A stretch of DNA of 64,000 nt from Bacteroidetes bacterium UBA6183 (GTDB lineage: Bacteria > Bacteroidota > Bacteroidia > UKL13-3): assembly GCA_002422865.1 (NCBI GenBank), contig DITN01000007.1:6676-70675 (forward strand), in the 5' to 3' direction. Shown one piece after another: positions 8,386 through 17,694 of the stretch. Every line of letters begins with the position of its first letter. Position 1 is the stretch's first letter. The translations under genes were made by a program, and so were the position numbers. The notes beneath the pieces were generated by a model. It ran no database searches, was not told where the DNA came from, and worked only from the letters and a program-made list of their open reading frames with translations.

Positions 8386-9759
8386 ATGTTAAGCGTATAT
8401 AAACCCTATTTTACCCAGATATTAAAACTCAGTTATCCAATCATCATTGGGCAAATTGGCATTGTTTTAATGGGTGTGGCCGATGTGGTAATGATAGGAA
8501 ACATAAATGCCACTAATCTGGCTGCAGCGGGTTTGGCTAACTCTGTTTATTTTCTGGTATCAATCATTGGTATCGGAACCTTGTCGGCAGTATCGCCAAT
8601 TGTAGCTAAAGCAAAAGGTGCAGGACATACCAACGAAACAGCTTTATTGTTCAGGCAAAGTATTTGGGCTTCATTAGCATTAAGTCTTTTTATAGTTATT
8701 GTGTTGTTTATTCTAACAATAAACCTCGAGTGGTTCGGACAAAGTGAAGAGGTTACAGTGCTTACCAAATCATATCTGCATATTTTAAATGCAGGTACTA
8801 TTTTTATGTTGTCGTTTATAGGCATTAAACAATATAGTGACGGATTGTCCATCACCAAACCTTCAGCTATCATTACTTTAATAGGTTTAGGGCTTAATGT
8901 GTTTTTAAATTGGGTATTGATTTATGGAAAGTTTGGCTTACCACGTTTAGAACTTGAAGGTGCAGGTTACGCCACATCGTTTACAAGATTAGTAATGGCA
9001 CTGGCTATGTTAACTTACATTTTAAAAGGAAGCATTTATAAACCATGGCTTAAAATAAAAGAACAAATTGGTGGTTTAAGGTTGTTCAAAGATATTTTTC
9101 GTATTGGTCTTCCGTCAGGCATGCAATATTTTTTCGAAGTGGGTGCATTTGCATCGGCAGCTATTATGATTGGTTGGTTTAGCAAAGAACAACTTGCAGC
9201 GCATCAAATTGCCATTAACCTTGCTTCTGTTACTTATATGGTTGCAACAGGTCTTTCGGCCGGAGGTAGCATAGCTGTTGGAGATGCATGGGGACGTAAA
9301 AATAAAAAGGACCTTATCATGTCGGGTAAGGCAGCATTGGTGATGAGTGTATTATTTATGGGAAGTACCTCATTATTATTCGCGATGTTTAATACCTTTT
9401 TTGTTGGTTTATACATTGATGATGTTTTGGTTGGTGGTATGGCCGCAAATCTACTTTTAATTGCAGCATTGTTTCAACTTAGCGATGGTGTACAATGTGT
9501 AAGTCTTGGTATTTTACGTGGAATAAATGATACAAAATTACCTACGGTTTTTACGGTGATAGCTTATTGGGTAATTGGTATTCCGAGCGGGTGGTTAATG
9601 GCAAAATATTTCGATTTGGGATTATACGGTATTTGGTTTGGGTTGAGTTTAGGACTAACCTTTTCTGCTATTGTATTAAGTATTCGATTTATAAAAGAAT
9701 CAAACGAGTTTGATTTTGTGAAAGACGAGCAACAACAATTTAAAGAATTGATTAACTGA
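8386..9759 (+). CDS. MATE family multidrug/metabolite exporter
   Basis: Inner-membrane transporter of about 457 residues with roughly twelve hydrophobic segments arranged as two similar halves. Start chosen at ATG 8386 (MLSVYKPYF) because a promoter box sits just upstream and the family fold (ILKLSYPIIIGQ) begins there; the open frame extends 24 codons further upstream. Motifs typical of the family include GVADVVMIG in the first helix pair, an LNWVLIYG turn and the AAHQIAINL segment of the second half. MATE proteins export cationic drugs or metabolites in exchange for sodium or protons. The DMT transporter gene follows after two bases, so the two are cotranscribed. Confidence 0.9.
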   Translation: MLSVYKPYFTQILKLSYPIIIGQIGIVLMGVADVVMIGNINATNLAAAGLANSVYFLVSIIGIGTLSAVSPIVAKAKGAGHTNETALLFRQSIWASLALSLFIVIVLFILTINLEWFGQSEEVTVLTKSYLHILNAGTIFMLSFIGIKQYSDGLSITKPSAIITLIGLGLNVFLNWVLIYGKFGLPRLELEGAGYATSFTRLVMALAMLTYILKGSIYKPWLKIKEQIGGLRLFKDIFRIGLPSGMQYFFEVGAFASAAIMIGWFSKEQLAAHQIAINLASVTYMVATGLSAGGSIAVGDAWGRKNKKDLIMSGKAALVMSVLFMGSTSLLFAMFNTFFVGLYIDDVLVGGMAANLLLIAALFQLSDGVQCVSLGILRGINDTKLPTVFTVIAYWVIGIPSGWLMAKYFDLGLYGIWFGLSLGLTFSAIVLSIRFIKESNEFDFVKDEQQQFKELIN

Positions 9760-9761
9760 TA

Positions 9762-10664
9762 ATGAATTCCAACCTGAAAGTACATTTAGCCTTGTTTACA
9801 GTATCGTTAATTTATGGTGCTACATTTACCATTGCAAAACAGGTAATGCCAGCTTACGTTCAGCCTTTTGCTTTTATATTGATGCGTATTTCGGTAGCTG
9901 CCGTTTTAATATTTATTTTTCATTCCATATTCATCAAACGAAAAATTACGGATTGGCGCGATATGAAACAACTTTTTGTGAGTGCCCTGTTTGGTGTTGC
10001 ATTTAACATGTTACTTTTTTTCAAAGGACTTTCCATTACAACGCCAATTAATGGAGCCGTACTGATGATGAACACGCCAATATTTGTAGTGGTATTTGCT
10101 GCGTTATACCTAAAGGAAAAAATCACCGCTCAAAAAGTGATGGGAATTTTAATTGCGGCACTTGGTGCGGTTTTGTTAATGGGTGGCAGCAATTTTAACT
10201 TTAGTGGGCAAACTGTTTGGGGCGATGTGATGGTTACAGGTAATGCGATTATTTACGCTTTTTATTTGGTGTATGCCAAATCGCTCATGCAAAAATATCA
10301 TCCATTAACAGTAACCATGTGGAGTTTTTTGTTTGGATGGTTGGTGGTTTTACCATTTGGTGCGGGAGAGTTTATGGACATAGACTTTGGTTCTTTTACT
10401 CCTAAGATATGGCTGTTTGTGGCGTTTGTAACCATAGGTTCTACATTTTTAACATACGTGTTAAATGCCTATGCTTTGCGCAAAGCCAGTTCTTCTTTGG
10501 TTGGAAGTTACATCTACCTTCAACCGGTGTTGGCTACTCTAATTGCCATTATGTCGGGTAAGGATATGCTTACGTTTGAAAAATTGATTTATATATCGGT
10601 AATCTTTTGTGGGGTGTTTTTGGTGAGTTGGAAAAAGAATCAGGTGGAAACCCAACCCCAATAA
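9762..10664 (+). CDS. EamA/DMT superfamily transporter
   Basis: Integral membrane protein of 300 residues with ten predicted helices in two EamA repeats (about 5-140 and 155-290), the normal length and layout of the drug/metabolite transporter superfamily. Seen motifs: YGATFTIAKQ in helix 1, and the second-repeat YAFYLVYAKSL and SLVGSYIYLQPV segments. These proteins usually export amino acids or other small metabolites. The start is two bases after the MATE stop, so the pair forms a two-gene efflux operon, closed by the hairpin at 10674-10712. Substrate not determinable. Confidence 0.88.
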   Translation: MNSNLKVHLALFTVSLIYGATFTIAKQVMPAYVQPFAFILMRISVAAVLIFIFHSIFIKRKITDWRDMKQLFVSALFGVAFNMLLFFKGLSITTPINGAVLMMNTPIFVVVFAALYLKEKITAQKVMGILIAALGAVLLMGGSNFNFSGQTVWGDVMVTGNAIIYAFYLVYAKSLMQKYHPLTVTMWSFLFGWLVVLPFGAGEFMDIDFGSFTPKIWLFVAFVTIGSTFLTYVLNAYALRKASSSLVGSYIYLQPVLATLIAIMSGKDMLTFEKLIYISVIFCGVFLVSWKKNQVETQPQ

Positions 10665-10673
10665 ATTATAAAT

Positions 10674-10712
10674 AAAAATGCCTCCTAGTAAATAACTAGC
10701 GAGGCATTTTTT
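10674..10712. terminator. Bidirectional rho-independent terminator
   Basis: Stem AAAAATGCCTC paired with GAGGCATTTTT, extended inside by CTAGT/ACTAG with one bulged C. It separates the convergent DMT transporter and DUF4468 genes and has T-runs in both directions. Confidence 0.9.
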
Positions 10713-10735
10713 ATAAGTTAATCATGGATGATTGA

Positions 10736-11434
10736 CTACCAATCCTCCTCATCAACTATAATAGGATCTTTCATGTGTTTGGTAAAATCTTCCATCAGTT
10801 TTTTGATATCCATATCAGCATCACGCAATATTTTATCGTATGTTTTTACTGATTTTGGTGAAGTGTAGTAAAATTCAAAATAATTACGAATGGCATTACC
10901 ATTGTTAGGTTTGATACCCTCGTGTACCAAATTGCTTATTTGATATTTATATCTTCCTTCTTTAATCCAAACGGTCACTTTAAACTGATGTTTACCAATT
11001 GGTCTTTTGGTGTACTTACTATTGTAGTTGTATGCAGTAATTACTCCGTTAATCACCAACTTCTGATTTTTCTTGTCAATTTCAAACAAGGCTTTTTCGT
11101 TTTTACCAAAACGTGCCTGAGCCCAACGTTTGGCCCTTACATACAATGAGTCTGAACCTGTTTCTTCTTGTTCAACCACTCCTAAATAGGTAATTAAATT
11201 CGTTACCGAGTCAATATTTAATACAATACGCTCATAAGGTTTAGCCACCACAGCTTCACCGTCTTGTGCAGGTTCAATGGGGTTGCCATTTTCATCATAT
11301 TGTTGCTCTTCCTGTTGCATACTATCAGGATTCTCGGTTTCGTACCCACCGCTGGTTTCTTCCGGGTTTTGTATTTGAGCAAAGCCCACAACACTCATCA
11401 CACTAAATACAAATAATAGGATTACTTTTTTCAT
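10736..11434 (-). CDS. Secreted DUF4468 domain protein
   Basis: About 232 residues from ATG 11434. That start gives a clear signal peptide (KKVILLFVFSV, cleavage after GFAQ about residue 20), whereas the open frame continues 26 codons upstream without signal-like character. After the signal come about 55 residues rich in Glu, Gln, Pro and Asn, probably disordered, then a domain with KRWAQARFG, INGVI, KYQISNLVHEG and YDKILRDADMDI that I recognise as DUF4468, a Bacteroidota domain with a TBP-like fold and no known function. Likely periplasmic or surface-associated. Monocistronic, divergent from menD. Confidence 0.8.
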   Translation of the reverse strand: MKKVILLFVFSVMSVVGFAQIQNPEETSGGYETENPDSMQQEEQQYDENGNPIEPAQDGEAVVAKPYERIVLNIDSVTNLITYLGVVEQEETGSDSLYVRAKRWAQARFGKNEKALFEIDKKNQKLVINGVITAYNYNSKYTKRPIGKHQFKVTVWIKEGRYKYQISNLVHEGIKPNNGNAIRNYFEFYYTSPKSVKTYDKILRDADMDIKKLMEDFTKHMKDPIIVDEEDW

Positions 11435-11597
11435 TCTCTGTCTATTGCTATTTAACTCAGTTAAGTTGATGTTATCTGTTTGCCAAAAATAGAAAATCAT
11501 TTTGTTTTTCAAACCCCAATGTAAACGATATTTTTGAAGCGCTGTTTACAAAACTAAACGCATGCAAATTTAGTTTAATATTTACAGCATAAAAATT

Positions 11598-13304
11598 ATG
11601 CAGCAACACGTACATTCTATAGCAATAACTTGTGGTTTATTAGGCATTAAACACGTGGTAATCAGTCCCGGATCTCGTTCTGCGCCATTAGTATTAGCCT
11701 TTGCACAACATAAAACATTTGTGATTCATACCGCAATTGATGAGCGTAGTGCAGCATACATGGCTATGGGCATGGCCCAACAAAAACAACGTCCTGTAGT
11801 GCTTATTTGTACTTCGGGCACTGCTGCAGCCAATTATTATCCGGCTGTAGCCGAGGCTTTTTATCAAAAAATACCGCTTTTGGTGCTTACGGCCGATCGT
11901 CCTGAAGAGCTACTCGACCAGCAGGATGGTCAAATGATAAATCAGAAAAACTTGTTCGGACACCACGTTAGGGCCTTTTATCAGTTAAATTGTTATGCTC
12001 ATGGAATTGAGAATCACCGCGAAACAACAGTAATGGTTGCTGAAGCCATCGGTAAAACTACTTTTCCTGCAAAGGGTCCGGTACATATTAATGTTCCGTT
12101 AAAAGAACCGTTGTATCCTAATTCTCTTTCTACTAAAGAATTGTTAAAACTCGAAAAAAGTATCCTTAAGTGGTTAAACCAACATGTATACAAACCTGTA
12201 GATGGCATTTCAGACTATGATTTTGCTCAACTTGAAGAAGCATGGATCAAGGCATCGAAAAAAATAATTTTAATAGGTCAGGGTCCTATGCACGAAAAAT
12301 GGATAACTCGGCTTTTAAAATTAAAGGAACAAGGCGATGTGGTAATTATAGCTGATGTGGTGAGCAATAAACATGCATTGGCAAACGTGCACCATGTTGA
12401 TAAATCGATAAGTGCTGCAAATGCTGAAACCTTGGAGGAGTTAGCCCCCGATTTGCTAATAAGTTTTGGTGGTCCGGTATTGTCGAAAAGTTTAAAAAAT
12501 TGGTTAAAACAACAAAACCCAATTTGGCATTTTCGTATTCAGCAAGAACCGGAAATTGTTAATACCTACGGTAATGTTACGCAAGTTTTAAAAGCCGGTG
12601 TTGATGAAACACTTCAGCAAATTGCATCCATTACATGGAATCACAAACCCGATACATCTTTTGTTAGCAATTGGAAAAAAGTAACCGAAAATATTGCAGT
12701 TAAAATTAATGCCTTTACCAATAAACCCATTTGGAGTGAATTACATGTTACCCAACAACTATTAAATTATATACCTGATGGTGCAAACTTACAACTGGCT
12801 AACAGCAGTGTGGTGCGCTATGTAAGTTGGCTTGATAAACTGAACGATAGTTGGATAATAAATAGTAATAGAGGAACTAGTGGCATTGATGGATGTACAA
12901 GTACCGCACTAGGTGCAGCAAAGGTAAATCTTAGGCCAACGGTTTTACTTACAGGTGATCTGGCGTTTTTGTACGATAAGAATGCGTTTTGGCTTAATAA
13001 AATACCTCAAAATTTACGTGTGGTAGTTATTAATAATGGTGGTGGTGGTATTTTTACTTTAATTGATGGGCCAACTAAGCATAAACAGTTTGCTCATCTG
13101 TTTACAACACCGCACCAGCAGTTGGTAAAGTCGGTTGCTGTTGATAATGGATTAGATTATTACTTTTGCGACTCTTACGGCAAATTAAATAAAGTGCTTG
13201 CTCAATTTTTTGAACCAACAAATGGCTCTGCTATTTTAGAGTTAAAGTTTGATATGAAAACCAATGCCAAAATTTTTGAAGCGTTTAAAAAGATAAAATT
13301 ATAA
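11598..13304 (+). CDS. menD: 2-succinyl-5-enolpyruvyl-6-hydroxy-3-cyclohexene-1-carboxylate synthase (menaquinone)
   Basis: Thiamine-diphosphate enzyme of 568 residues that joins isochorismate and 2-oxoglutarate in menaquinone synthesis. Seen: N-terminal PYR domain with ISPGSRSAPL (about 23-32), which is diagnostic for MenD, followed by DERSAAYMA with the ThDP-contacting Glu; middle domain; C-terminal PP domain with SNRGTSGIDG and LTGDLAFLYD then NNGGGGIF, the ThDP/Mg2+ binding region. Length is normal. menB follows 18 bases later, so both are cotranscribed. Menaquinone is the usual respiratory quinone in Bacteroidota, which fits. Confidence 0.96.
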   Translation: MQQHVHSIAITCGLLGIKHVVISPGSRSAPLVLAFAQHKTFVIHTAIDERSAAYMAMGMAQQKQRPVVLICTSGTAAANYYPAVAEAFYQKIPLLVLTADRPEELLDQQDGQMINQKNLFGHHVRAFYQLNCYAHGIENHRETTVMVAEAIGKTTFPAKGPVHINVPLKEPLYPNSLSTKELLKLEKSILKWLNQHVYKPVDGISDYDFAQLEEAWIKASKKIILIGQGPMHEKWITRLLKLKEQGDVVIIADVVSNKHALANVHHVDKSISAANAETLEELAPDLLISFGGPVLSKSLKNWLKQQNPIWHFRIQQEPEIVNTYGNVTQVLKAGVDETLQQIASITWNHKPDTSFVSNWKKVTENIAVKINAFTNKPIWSELHVTQQLLNYIPDGANLQLANSSVVRYVSWLDKLNDSWIINSNRGTSGIDGCTSTALGAAKVNLRPTVLLTGDLAFLYDKNAFWLNKIPQNLRVVVINNGGGGIFTLIDGPTKHKQFAHLFTTPHQQLVKSVAVDNGLDYYFCDSYGKLNKVLAQFFEPTNGSAILELKFDMKTNAKIFEAFKKIKL

Positions 13305-13322
13305 TAAACTAAATATATAAAC

Positions 13323-14147
13323 ATGGAAAGTAAATATGCTTGGCAAATCATTAAAGAATATCAAGAAATTAAATATTCTTTTTTCGAGGGTGTTGCTAAA
13401 ATCAGTATTAATCGTCCGGAAAAACACAATGCCTTTACCCCATTAACGGTAAAGGAAATGAGCGAGGCCATGGAATTGGCCCGTCAGGACGAAAACGTAT
13501 ACTGCGTTATTTTAACCGGTGAAGGAGGTAAGGCATTTTGTAGTGGTGGCGATCAAAGTGTACGTGGCCATGGTGGTTATGTTGGCGATGATGGTGTGCC
13601 TCGTTTAAATGTGTTGGATTTACAAATGCAAATTCGCAGAATACCAAAACCGGTAATTGCTATGGTTGCAGGTTATGCCATTGGTGGCGGACACGTATTA
13701 CACGTAATTTGTGATTTAACTATTGCTGCCGAAAATGCCAAGTTTGGCCAAACCGGACCAAAAGTTGGTAGTTTTGATGGTGGTTTTGGTGCAGGTTATT
13801 TGGCACGTTTAGTAGGACAGAAAAAAGCGCGTGAGATTTGGTTCTTATGTGACCAATACAACGCACAAGAAGCATTGGATATGGGATTGGTAAATAAAGT
13901 TGTTCCTTTAGAAATGCTAGAAGATGCAACTTTAGATTGGTGCCGTAAAATCATGGAAAAAAGCCCTATTGCTTTGCGTATGCTTAAGAGTGCATTTAAT
14001 GCGGAGTTGGATGGACAAGCCGGTATACAAGAGTTGGCAGGTAACAGTACATTGTTATATTACCTGAGCGATGAAGCTAAAGAAGGCAAAAACTCTTTCT
14101 TAGAGAAACGCAAACCAGACTTTAAAAAGTTCCCTAAGTTCCCATAG
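13323..14147 (+). CDS. menB: 1,4-dihydroxy-2-naphthoyl-CoA synthase
   Basis: Crotonase-fold enzyme of 274 residues that closes the second ring of menaquinone from o-succinylbenzoyl-CoA. The 80-90 region has [13 protein letters not shown], the family hallmark; [10 protein letters not shown] forms the oxyanion region; [12 protein letters not shown] carries a Gly at the position that in other MenB enzymes is Asp, so this is of the E. coli type that uses bicarbonate as catalytic base (established for the family, inferred here). The C-terminal KKFPKFP tail is also typical. It follows menD in the same transcript, ended by the hairpin at 14167. Confidence 0.96.
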   Translation: MESKYAWQIIKEYQEIKYSFFEGVAKISINRPEKHNAFTPLTVKEMSEAMELARQDENVYCVILTGEGGKAFCSGGDQSVRGHGGYVGDDGVPRLNVLDLQMQIRRIPKPVIAMVAGYAIGGGHVLHVICDLTIAAENAKFGQTGPKVGSFDGGFGAGYLARLVGQKKAREIWFLCDQYNAQEALDMGLVNKVVPLEMLEDATLDWCRKIMEKSPIALRMLKSAFNAELDGQAGIQELAGNSTLLYYLSDEAKEGKNSFLEKRKPDFKKFPKFP

Positions 14148-14166
14148 CGGTTACTTAACTATAAAC

Positions 14167-14198
14167 AAAAACGTCAGGCTGTTTGGTCTGACGTTTTT
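14167..14198. terminator. Bidirectional rho-independent terminator
   Basis: Arms AAAAACGTCAG and CTGACGTTTTT around a ten-base loop, between convergent menB and the T9SS cargo gene. Confidence 0.9.
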
Positions 14199-14221
14199 TA
14201 TTTGTTAAGAAGTAATTGACG

Positions 14222-15748
14222 TTATTGTTTCACAAATTTTTGTGTGTGCATCTGGCCATCTTTATCACTTAACTGCATGTAATAAATACCTGCATCCAAC
14301 ATACTTACATCTATGGTGGTTGATGTTGCATTTAAAACTGCTTTACCTGTTAAATCCATTATTGAAATAGAGGTAAAGTTGTGTTGGCTTGCATCAATGT
14401 TTAACATACCTGTAGTTGGATTTGGATAGATGTTTACATCATTGCTATAAGTTCTTTTTTCATCTATACCTGTTGATTGGTTGTTGTACCAGGCTTTTAC
14501 TTCATCAACAGCTGTTTGTAACGCGCAAACCGAACTTAAATGGTCGCCACTTGATGCTCTTGCATACACAAATGCCATGGTAACATTCAGTTCGGCATTA
14601 GGTGCTAAAAATTGTGGTGATATGGTTCCCAATATTCTTCTATCACCGGGTGCTAAAGTATCATTACTTTCTGTCCAACCTGTTTGGGTGCAAGGATTAC
14701 CATCAAAATGAAATTTTTGGGGATTACCGTTTATAATAAGCTCGCCATTAACTTTATTTCTCCCCTTCATGTAATAATAGTAGTGCTCTGGTCGTGTTGG
14801 ATTACCAACAATTGAAAATTCGTTATGATAAAATCTACTGCTATACAAATCGTGCGACAATATAACACAAGCTTGTGCAGGAGGTGTTAAGCCATATCCC
14901 ATTAAGCCCTCATCATTACCATCACCGTTATACGCATAAATCATGTTACGATTTACATCTGTAGCAACGTAATCATCAGCATAACTTCCTAAATCATAAT
15001 CAACCCAAGATGCAAATAATAATGAATCGTAATGGCGGTTTGATTTGTTGATGATTTTGTAATCAACTAAAATGCTATTGTTTAAATGGTTATTGGTTTG
15101 ATAGGCATATGAACTTCTGTGTATCTCAATTTTCATGGGCATTCCTCCCGATTCTGTGTGCGTTGGTAAATCATCATTCATTACCGAATACAACATCATA
15201 TCACCCTTAATTTTCGGGTAGTCTCCTAATAATGGTTCATACATTCCGTTGCTGTTGGCATCTACAAATGGAGCATAACCTTGTGTAGTATCTCCAACTT
15301 TTACATTGCCTTTTGCAGGCCATTCTATTATATCAATAAACTGTGGTGTGTTTACACTTAAGTTGTTTTGAATGTTGTAAAGAAACGTTTGTAGATCTGT
15401 TTTTTTAATGCTCCAAACCCTGTTCCAATACTGGTTAATAGCTTGCGTATAGTTACTTAAAACAGGTCCTGATTCTATATCAACACCTTGTTGTCTGTAT
15501 GTTTCTGCAGCCAAGTATAAATTATTATCACTCACGCCACCAATCCATGCTGATGCTGCAAATACCGTACTTTTATTATCTCCTTTTGGTACTTCAAATT
15601 TGTTAAGTGCCCCATCGTAAAATAATGGTCCGTTTGCTGTAATTAACGCTTTTACGTTATTAATGTCCAGTTGTTTTGAGTTAGCTGTTTGTGCTTGGGC
15701 AGTTATGGTAGTGCAACCAATTAATCCTGCAATTAATAAACGTTTCAT
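14222..15748 (-). CDS. Secreted protein with type IX secretion C-terminal sorting domain
   Basis: 508 residues with a signal peptide (KRLLIAGLIGC, cleavage after AQAQ about residue 20). The last 75 residues form a Por/type A sorting domain: NIYPNPTTG, then ISIMDLTGKAV, LDAGIYYMQL and a Lys-rich end HTQKFVKQ. The body is beta-rich with several Asp/Asn-rich turns but matches no enzyme I recognise. By established knowledge of type IX secretion, such proteins cross the outer membrane and are anchored to or released from the surface after removal of the domain. Upstream crotonase transcript is closed by its own terminator, so this gene has its own promoter. Confidence 0.88.
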   Translation of the reverse strand: MKRLLIAGLIGCTTITAQAQTANSKQLDINNVKALITANGPLFYDGALNKFEVPKGDNKSTVFAASAWIGGVSDNNLYLAAETYRQQGVDIESGPVLSNYTQAINQYWNRVWSIKKTDLQTFLYNIQNNLSVNTPQFIDIIEWPAKGNVKVGDTTQGYAPFVDANSNGMYEPLLGDYPKIKGDMMLYSVMNDDLPTHTESGGMPMKIEIHRSSYAYQTNNHLNNSILVDYKIINKSNRHYDSLLFASWVDYDLGSYADDYVATDVNRNMIYAYNGDGNDEGLMGYGLTPPAQACVILSHDLYSSRFYHNEFSIVGNPTRPEHYYYYMKGRNKVNGELIINGNPQKFHFDGNPCTQTGWTESNDTLAPGDRRILGTISPQFLAPNAELNVTMAFVYARASSGDHLSSVCALQTAVDEVKAWYNNQSTGIDEKRTYSNDVNIYPNPTTGMLNIDASQHNFTSISIMDLTGKAVLNATSTTIDVSMLDAGIYYMQLSDKDGQMHTQKFVKQ

Positions 15749-15842
15749 ATGTTATCTAGTTTGTTTGTAAGTCAAAACAAACCATAAACAAGGATGCATG
15801 TTTGGGTTGAATAATTTATAATATCCAGGTTATCAAACAAAA

Positions 15843-15878
15843 AAAACGCCAACACAGCAATTGCTAAGTTGGCGTTTT
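15843..15878 (-). terminator. Rho-independent terminator of the crotonase transcript
   Basis: Arms AAAACGCCAAC and GTTGGCGTTTT; on the minus strand the hairpin is followed by a long U-run (the A-run at about 15838-15846). Confidence 0.88.
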
Positions 15879-15898
15879 GTATTTTATTTTAAATAATT

Positions 15899-16687
15899 TT
15901 ATCCTTTAAAACTGGCTGGGCGTTTCTCTAAAAATGCTTGCGTTCCTTCTTTAAAATCTTCTGTGCCAAAGAAATTACCAAACTCATTTATTTCTACATT
16001 ATTGCCATCCATCTTTTTATCGAAGTGTGCATTTACACAACGAACAACAGATGCAATTGCCAATGGTGCTTTAGCTTTTACTTTGTTTAAAATCTCTTCG
16101 CATTTAGCCACCAATTGGTCTTGCGGAACCACATGGTTTACTAGACCAATTCTGTGCGCTTCTACTGCGTTAATTACATCACCAGTAATTAATAACTCTA
16201 TGGCACGGCCACGACCAACCAATTGAGCCAAACGTTGTGTACCTGCATAACCCGGTACTAAACCTAAATTAACTTCAGGCTGACCAAATTTTGCATTATC
16301 GGCAGCTACGCGTAAATGACAAGCCATGGCTAACTCGCAACCTCCACCTAATGCAAAACCATTAACAGCAGCAATTACCGGCTTAGGACATTTTTCAATA
16401 GCGTTTAATACGCCATGTCCGTCTGCGCTCATGCGTGTGCCTTCTTCTACGTTAAAGTTAGCAAATTCTGCAATATCAGCACCTGCAGCAAATGCTTTTG
16501 CACCTGCACCGGTAAGTATTACACCTTGCACTTCTTTGTTTTCGTATATGGCTAATACAGCTTCTTTAATATCTTTAAGCGTTTGTATGTTTAACGCGTT
16601 TAACTTGCTTTCTCTGTTTATGGTTAGGTATAAAATACCGTTTTCTATGCGAGTTGTAATGTTTTCACTCATTGCTGTTGTACTCAT
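15899..16687 (-). CDS. Enoyl-CoA hydratase/isomerase (crotonase) family protein
   Basis: 262 residues, normal crotonase length. Both catalytic glutamates of true hydratases appear to be present: one in LGGGCELAMACH and one in FGQPEVNLGLVPG, with the oxyanion-hole GADIAEF segment upstream and the terminal EKRPASFKG. This supports 2-enoyl-CoA hydration, in fatty-acid or amino-acid breakdown or 3-hydroxybutyryl-CoA metabolism. An in-frame ATG five codons into the frame is an alternative start. It lies 24 bases downstream of the B12-binding mutase subunit, suggesting a shared acyl-CoA pathway. Confidence 0.9.
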   Translation of the reverse strand: MSTTAMSENITTRIENGILYLTINRESKLNALNIQTLKDIKEAVLAIYENKEVQGVILTGAGAKAFAAGADIAEFANFNVEEGTRMSADGHGVLNAIEKCPKPVIAAVNGFALGGGCELAMACHLRVAADNAKFGQPEVNLGLVPGYAGTQRLAQLVGRGRAIELLITGDVINAVEAHRIGLVNHVVPQDQLVAKCEEILNKVKAKAPLAIASVVRCVNAHFDKKMDGNNVEINEFGNFFGTEDFKEGTQAFLEKRPASFKG

Positions 16688-16711
16688 TTAAAGTATAAAT
16701 ATTTTTATGTC

Positions 16712-17119
16712 TTAAAATTGTCTGTTTTGGGCAACCCAGGTTTTTATGTAATCAGAAATTTCGTGGGTATGTGCACCAGGTGCAAATAATTTACCAACAC
16801 CAAGTTTCGACAATTCAACCATGTCTTCATTAGGTATAATGCCACCACCGGTAACCAACACATCATTTAAGCCTTCTTTTTTCAGTAGCTCCATAATACG
16901 AGGGAAAACCGTGTTATGTGCACCTGATAAAATGCTTACGCCTATTACATCAGCATCTTCTTGTAATGCAGCTTGTACTACCATTTCTGGTGTTTGGCGA
17001 AGACCGGTGTAAATAACTTCCATGCCTGCATCACGCAAAGCGGTGGCAATTACTTTGGCTCCTCTGTCGTGTCCATCAAGACCAACTTTGGCTACTAAAA
17101 CGCGTATGGGTCTGTTCAT
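16712..17119 (-). CDS. Cobalamin-binding subunit of a methylmalonyl-CoA mutase type enzyme
   Basis: A 135-residue free-standing B12-binding domain. The cobalamin motif DxHxxG is present as DGHDRG (about residues 15-20), followed by the SxL-type VSILSGAH and the VTGGGIIP segment that form the lower-ligand pocket. Such small subunits pair with a separate catalytic subunit (about 550 residues), which is not in this window. The reaction would be the carbon-skeleton rearrangement between succinyl-CoA and methylmalonyl-CoA, or a relative such as isobutyryl-CoA mutase. It abuts the upstream lipoprotein gene with no spacer and is followed by the crotonase gene. Confidence 0.9.
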   Translation of the reverse strand: MNRPIRVLVAKVGLDGHDRGAKVIATALRDAGMEVIYTGLRQTPEMVVQAALQEDADVIGVSILSGAHNTVFPRIMELLKKEGLNDVLVTGGGIIPNEDMVELSKLGVGKLFAPGAHTHEISDYIKTWVAQNRQF

Positions 17120-17683
17120 TTAATTAATTGTGTTTGGTGTTAGTTTTTTTAGCTTTATGCTATGGTTACCTTTTAGTGCTTTGTTTACGTAACGCACAAA
17201 ATTTGCATCGTGCATTTCATATACAAAAACCGAATCGCTGTTGTCGTTTAAACGAAGGTATTTGCGTTTAAAGAACTTTTTTAAATCCGTATTTTTGTTT
17301 TCGTCTATTGCCGGATAAATGGTTAACCCTTTTTTATGGGCTACATGTACCATACAATTCCAATAGTCAGGGTCTTCCTTATCTTTGGTTGATAGTACAT
17401 AATATTTGTTTTGTACCAACGATAAAACCTGATTGTTATCTAATGGTTTTGCCTCTGTTTTACTGCTGTCTTTTACAATTATTGAATTTTCGGTAATGGT
17501 ATAAAACACACTATCAGTACCTGCAGTTTTTTTACCAGCTATACTTGTTGGTATAATCAGGTAATAAGTGCCAATCATTTGTGAAGGAAAAACACGTTGT
17601 GCCTGCCCGGGGTATCGATCAAACTTACCCATGGTGCAACTTGATATTGCTAAGATTAATAATATGGCTAACGTATTTTTCAA
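17120..17683 (-). CDS. Putative lipoprotein of unknown function
   Basis: 187 residues starting with a lipoprotein signal: Lys, hydrophobic core LAILLILA, lipobox ISSC with the acylated Cys at residue 16. The mature part is Lys-rich, predicted mostly beta with a helical end, and matches no family I know. The stop is directly next to the start of the B12-binding subunit and the gene begins 11 bases after gltX, so it may be carried on the gltX transcript. Membrane-anchored, probably periplasmic. Confidence 0.7.
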   Translation of the reverse strand: MKNTLAILLILAISSCTMGKFDRYPGQAQRVFPSQMIGTYYLIIPTSIAGKKTAGTDSVFYTITENSIIVKDSSKTEAKPLDNNQVLSLVQNKYYVLSTKDKEDPDYWNCMVHVAHKKGLTIYPAIDENKNTDLKKFFKRKYLRLNDNSDSVFVYEMHDANFVRYVNKALKGNHSIKLKKLTPNTIN

Positions 17684-17694
17684 GCTAATTGCTG

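Noticed and set aside
11435..11512. N-terminal extension of the DUF4468 protein
   Set aside because: The signal peptide starts at the ATG at 11434; the extension hides it.
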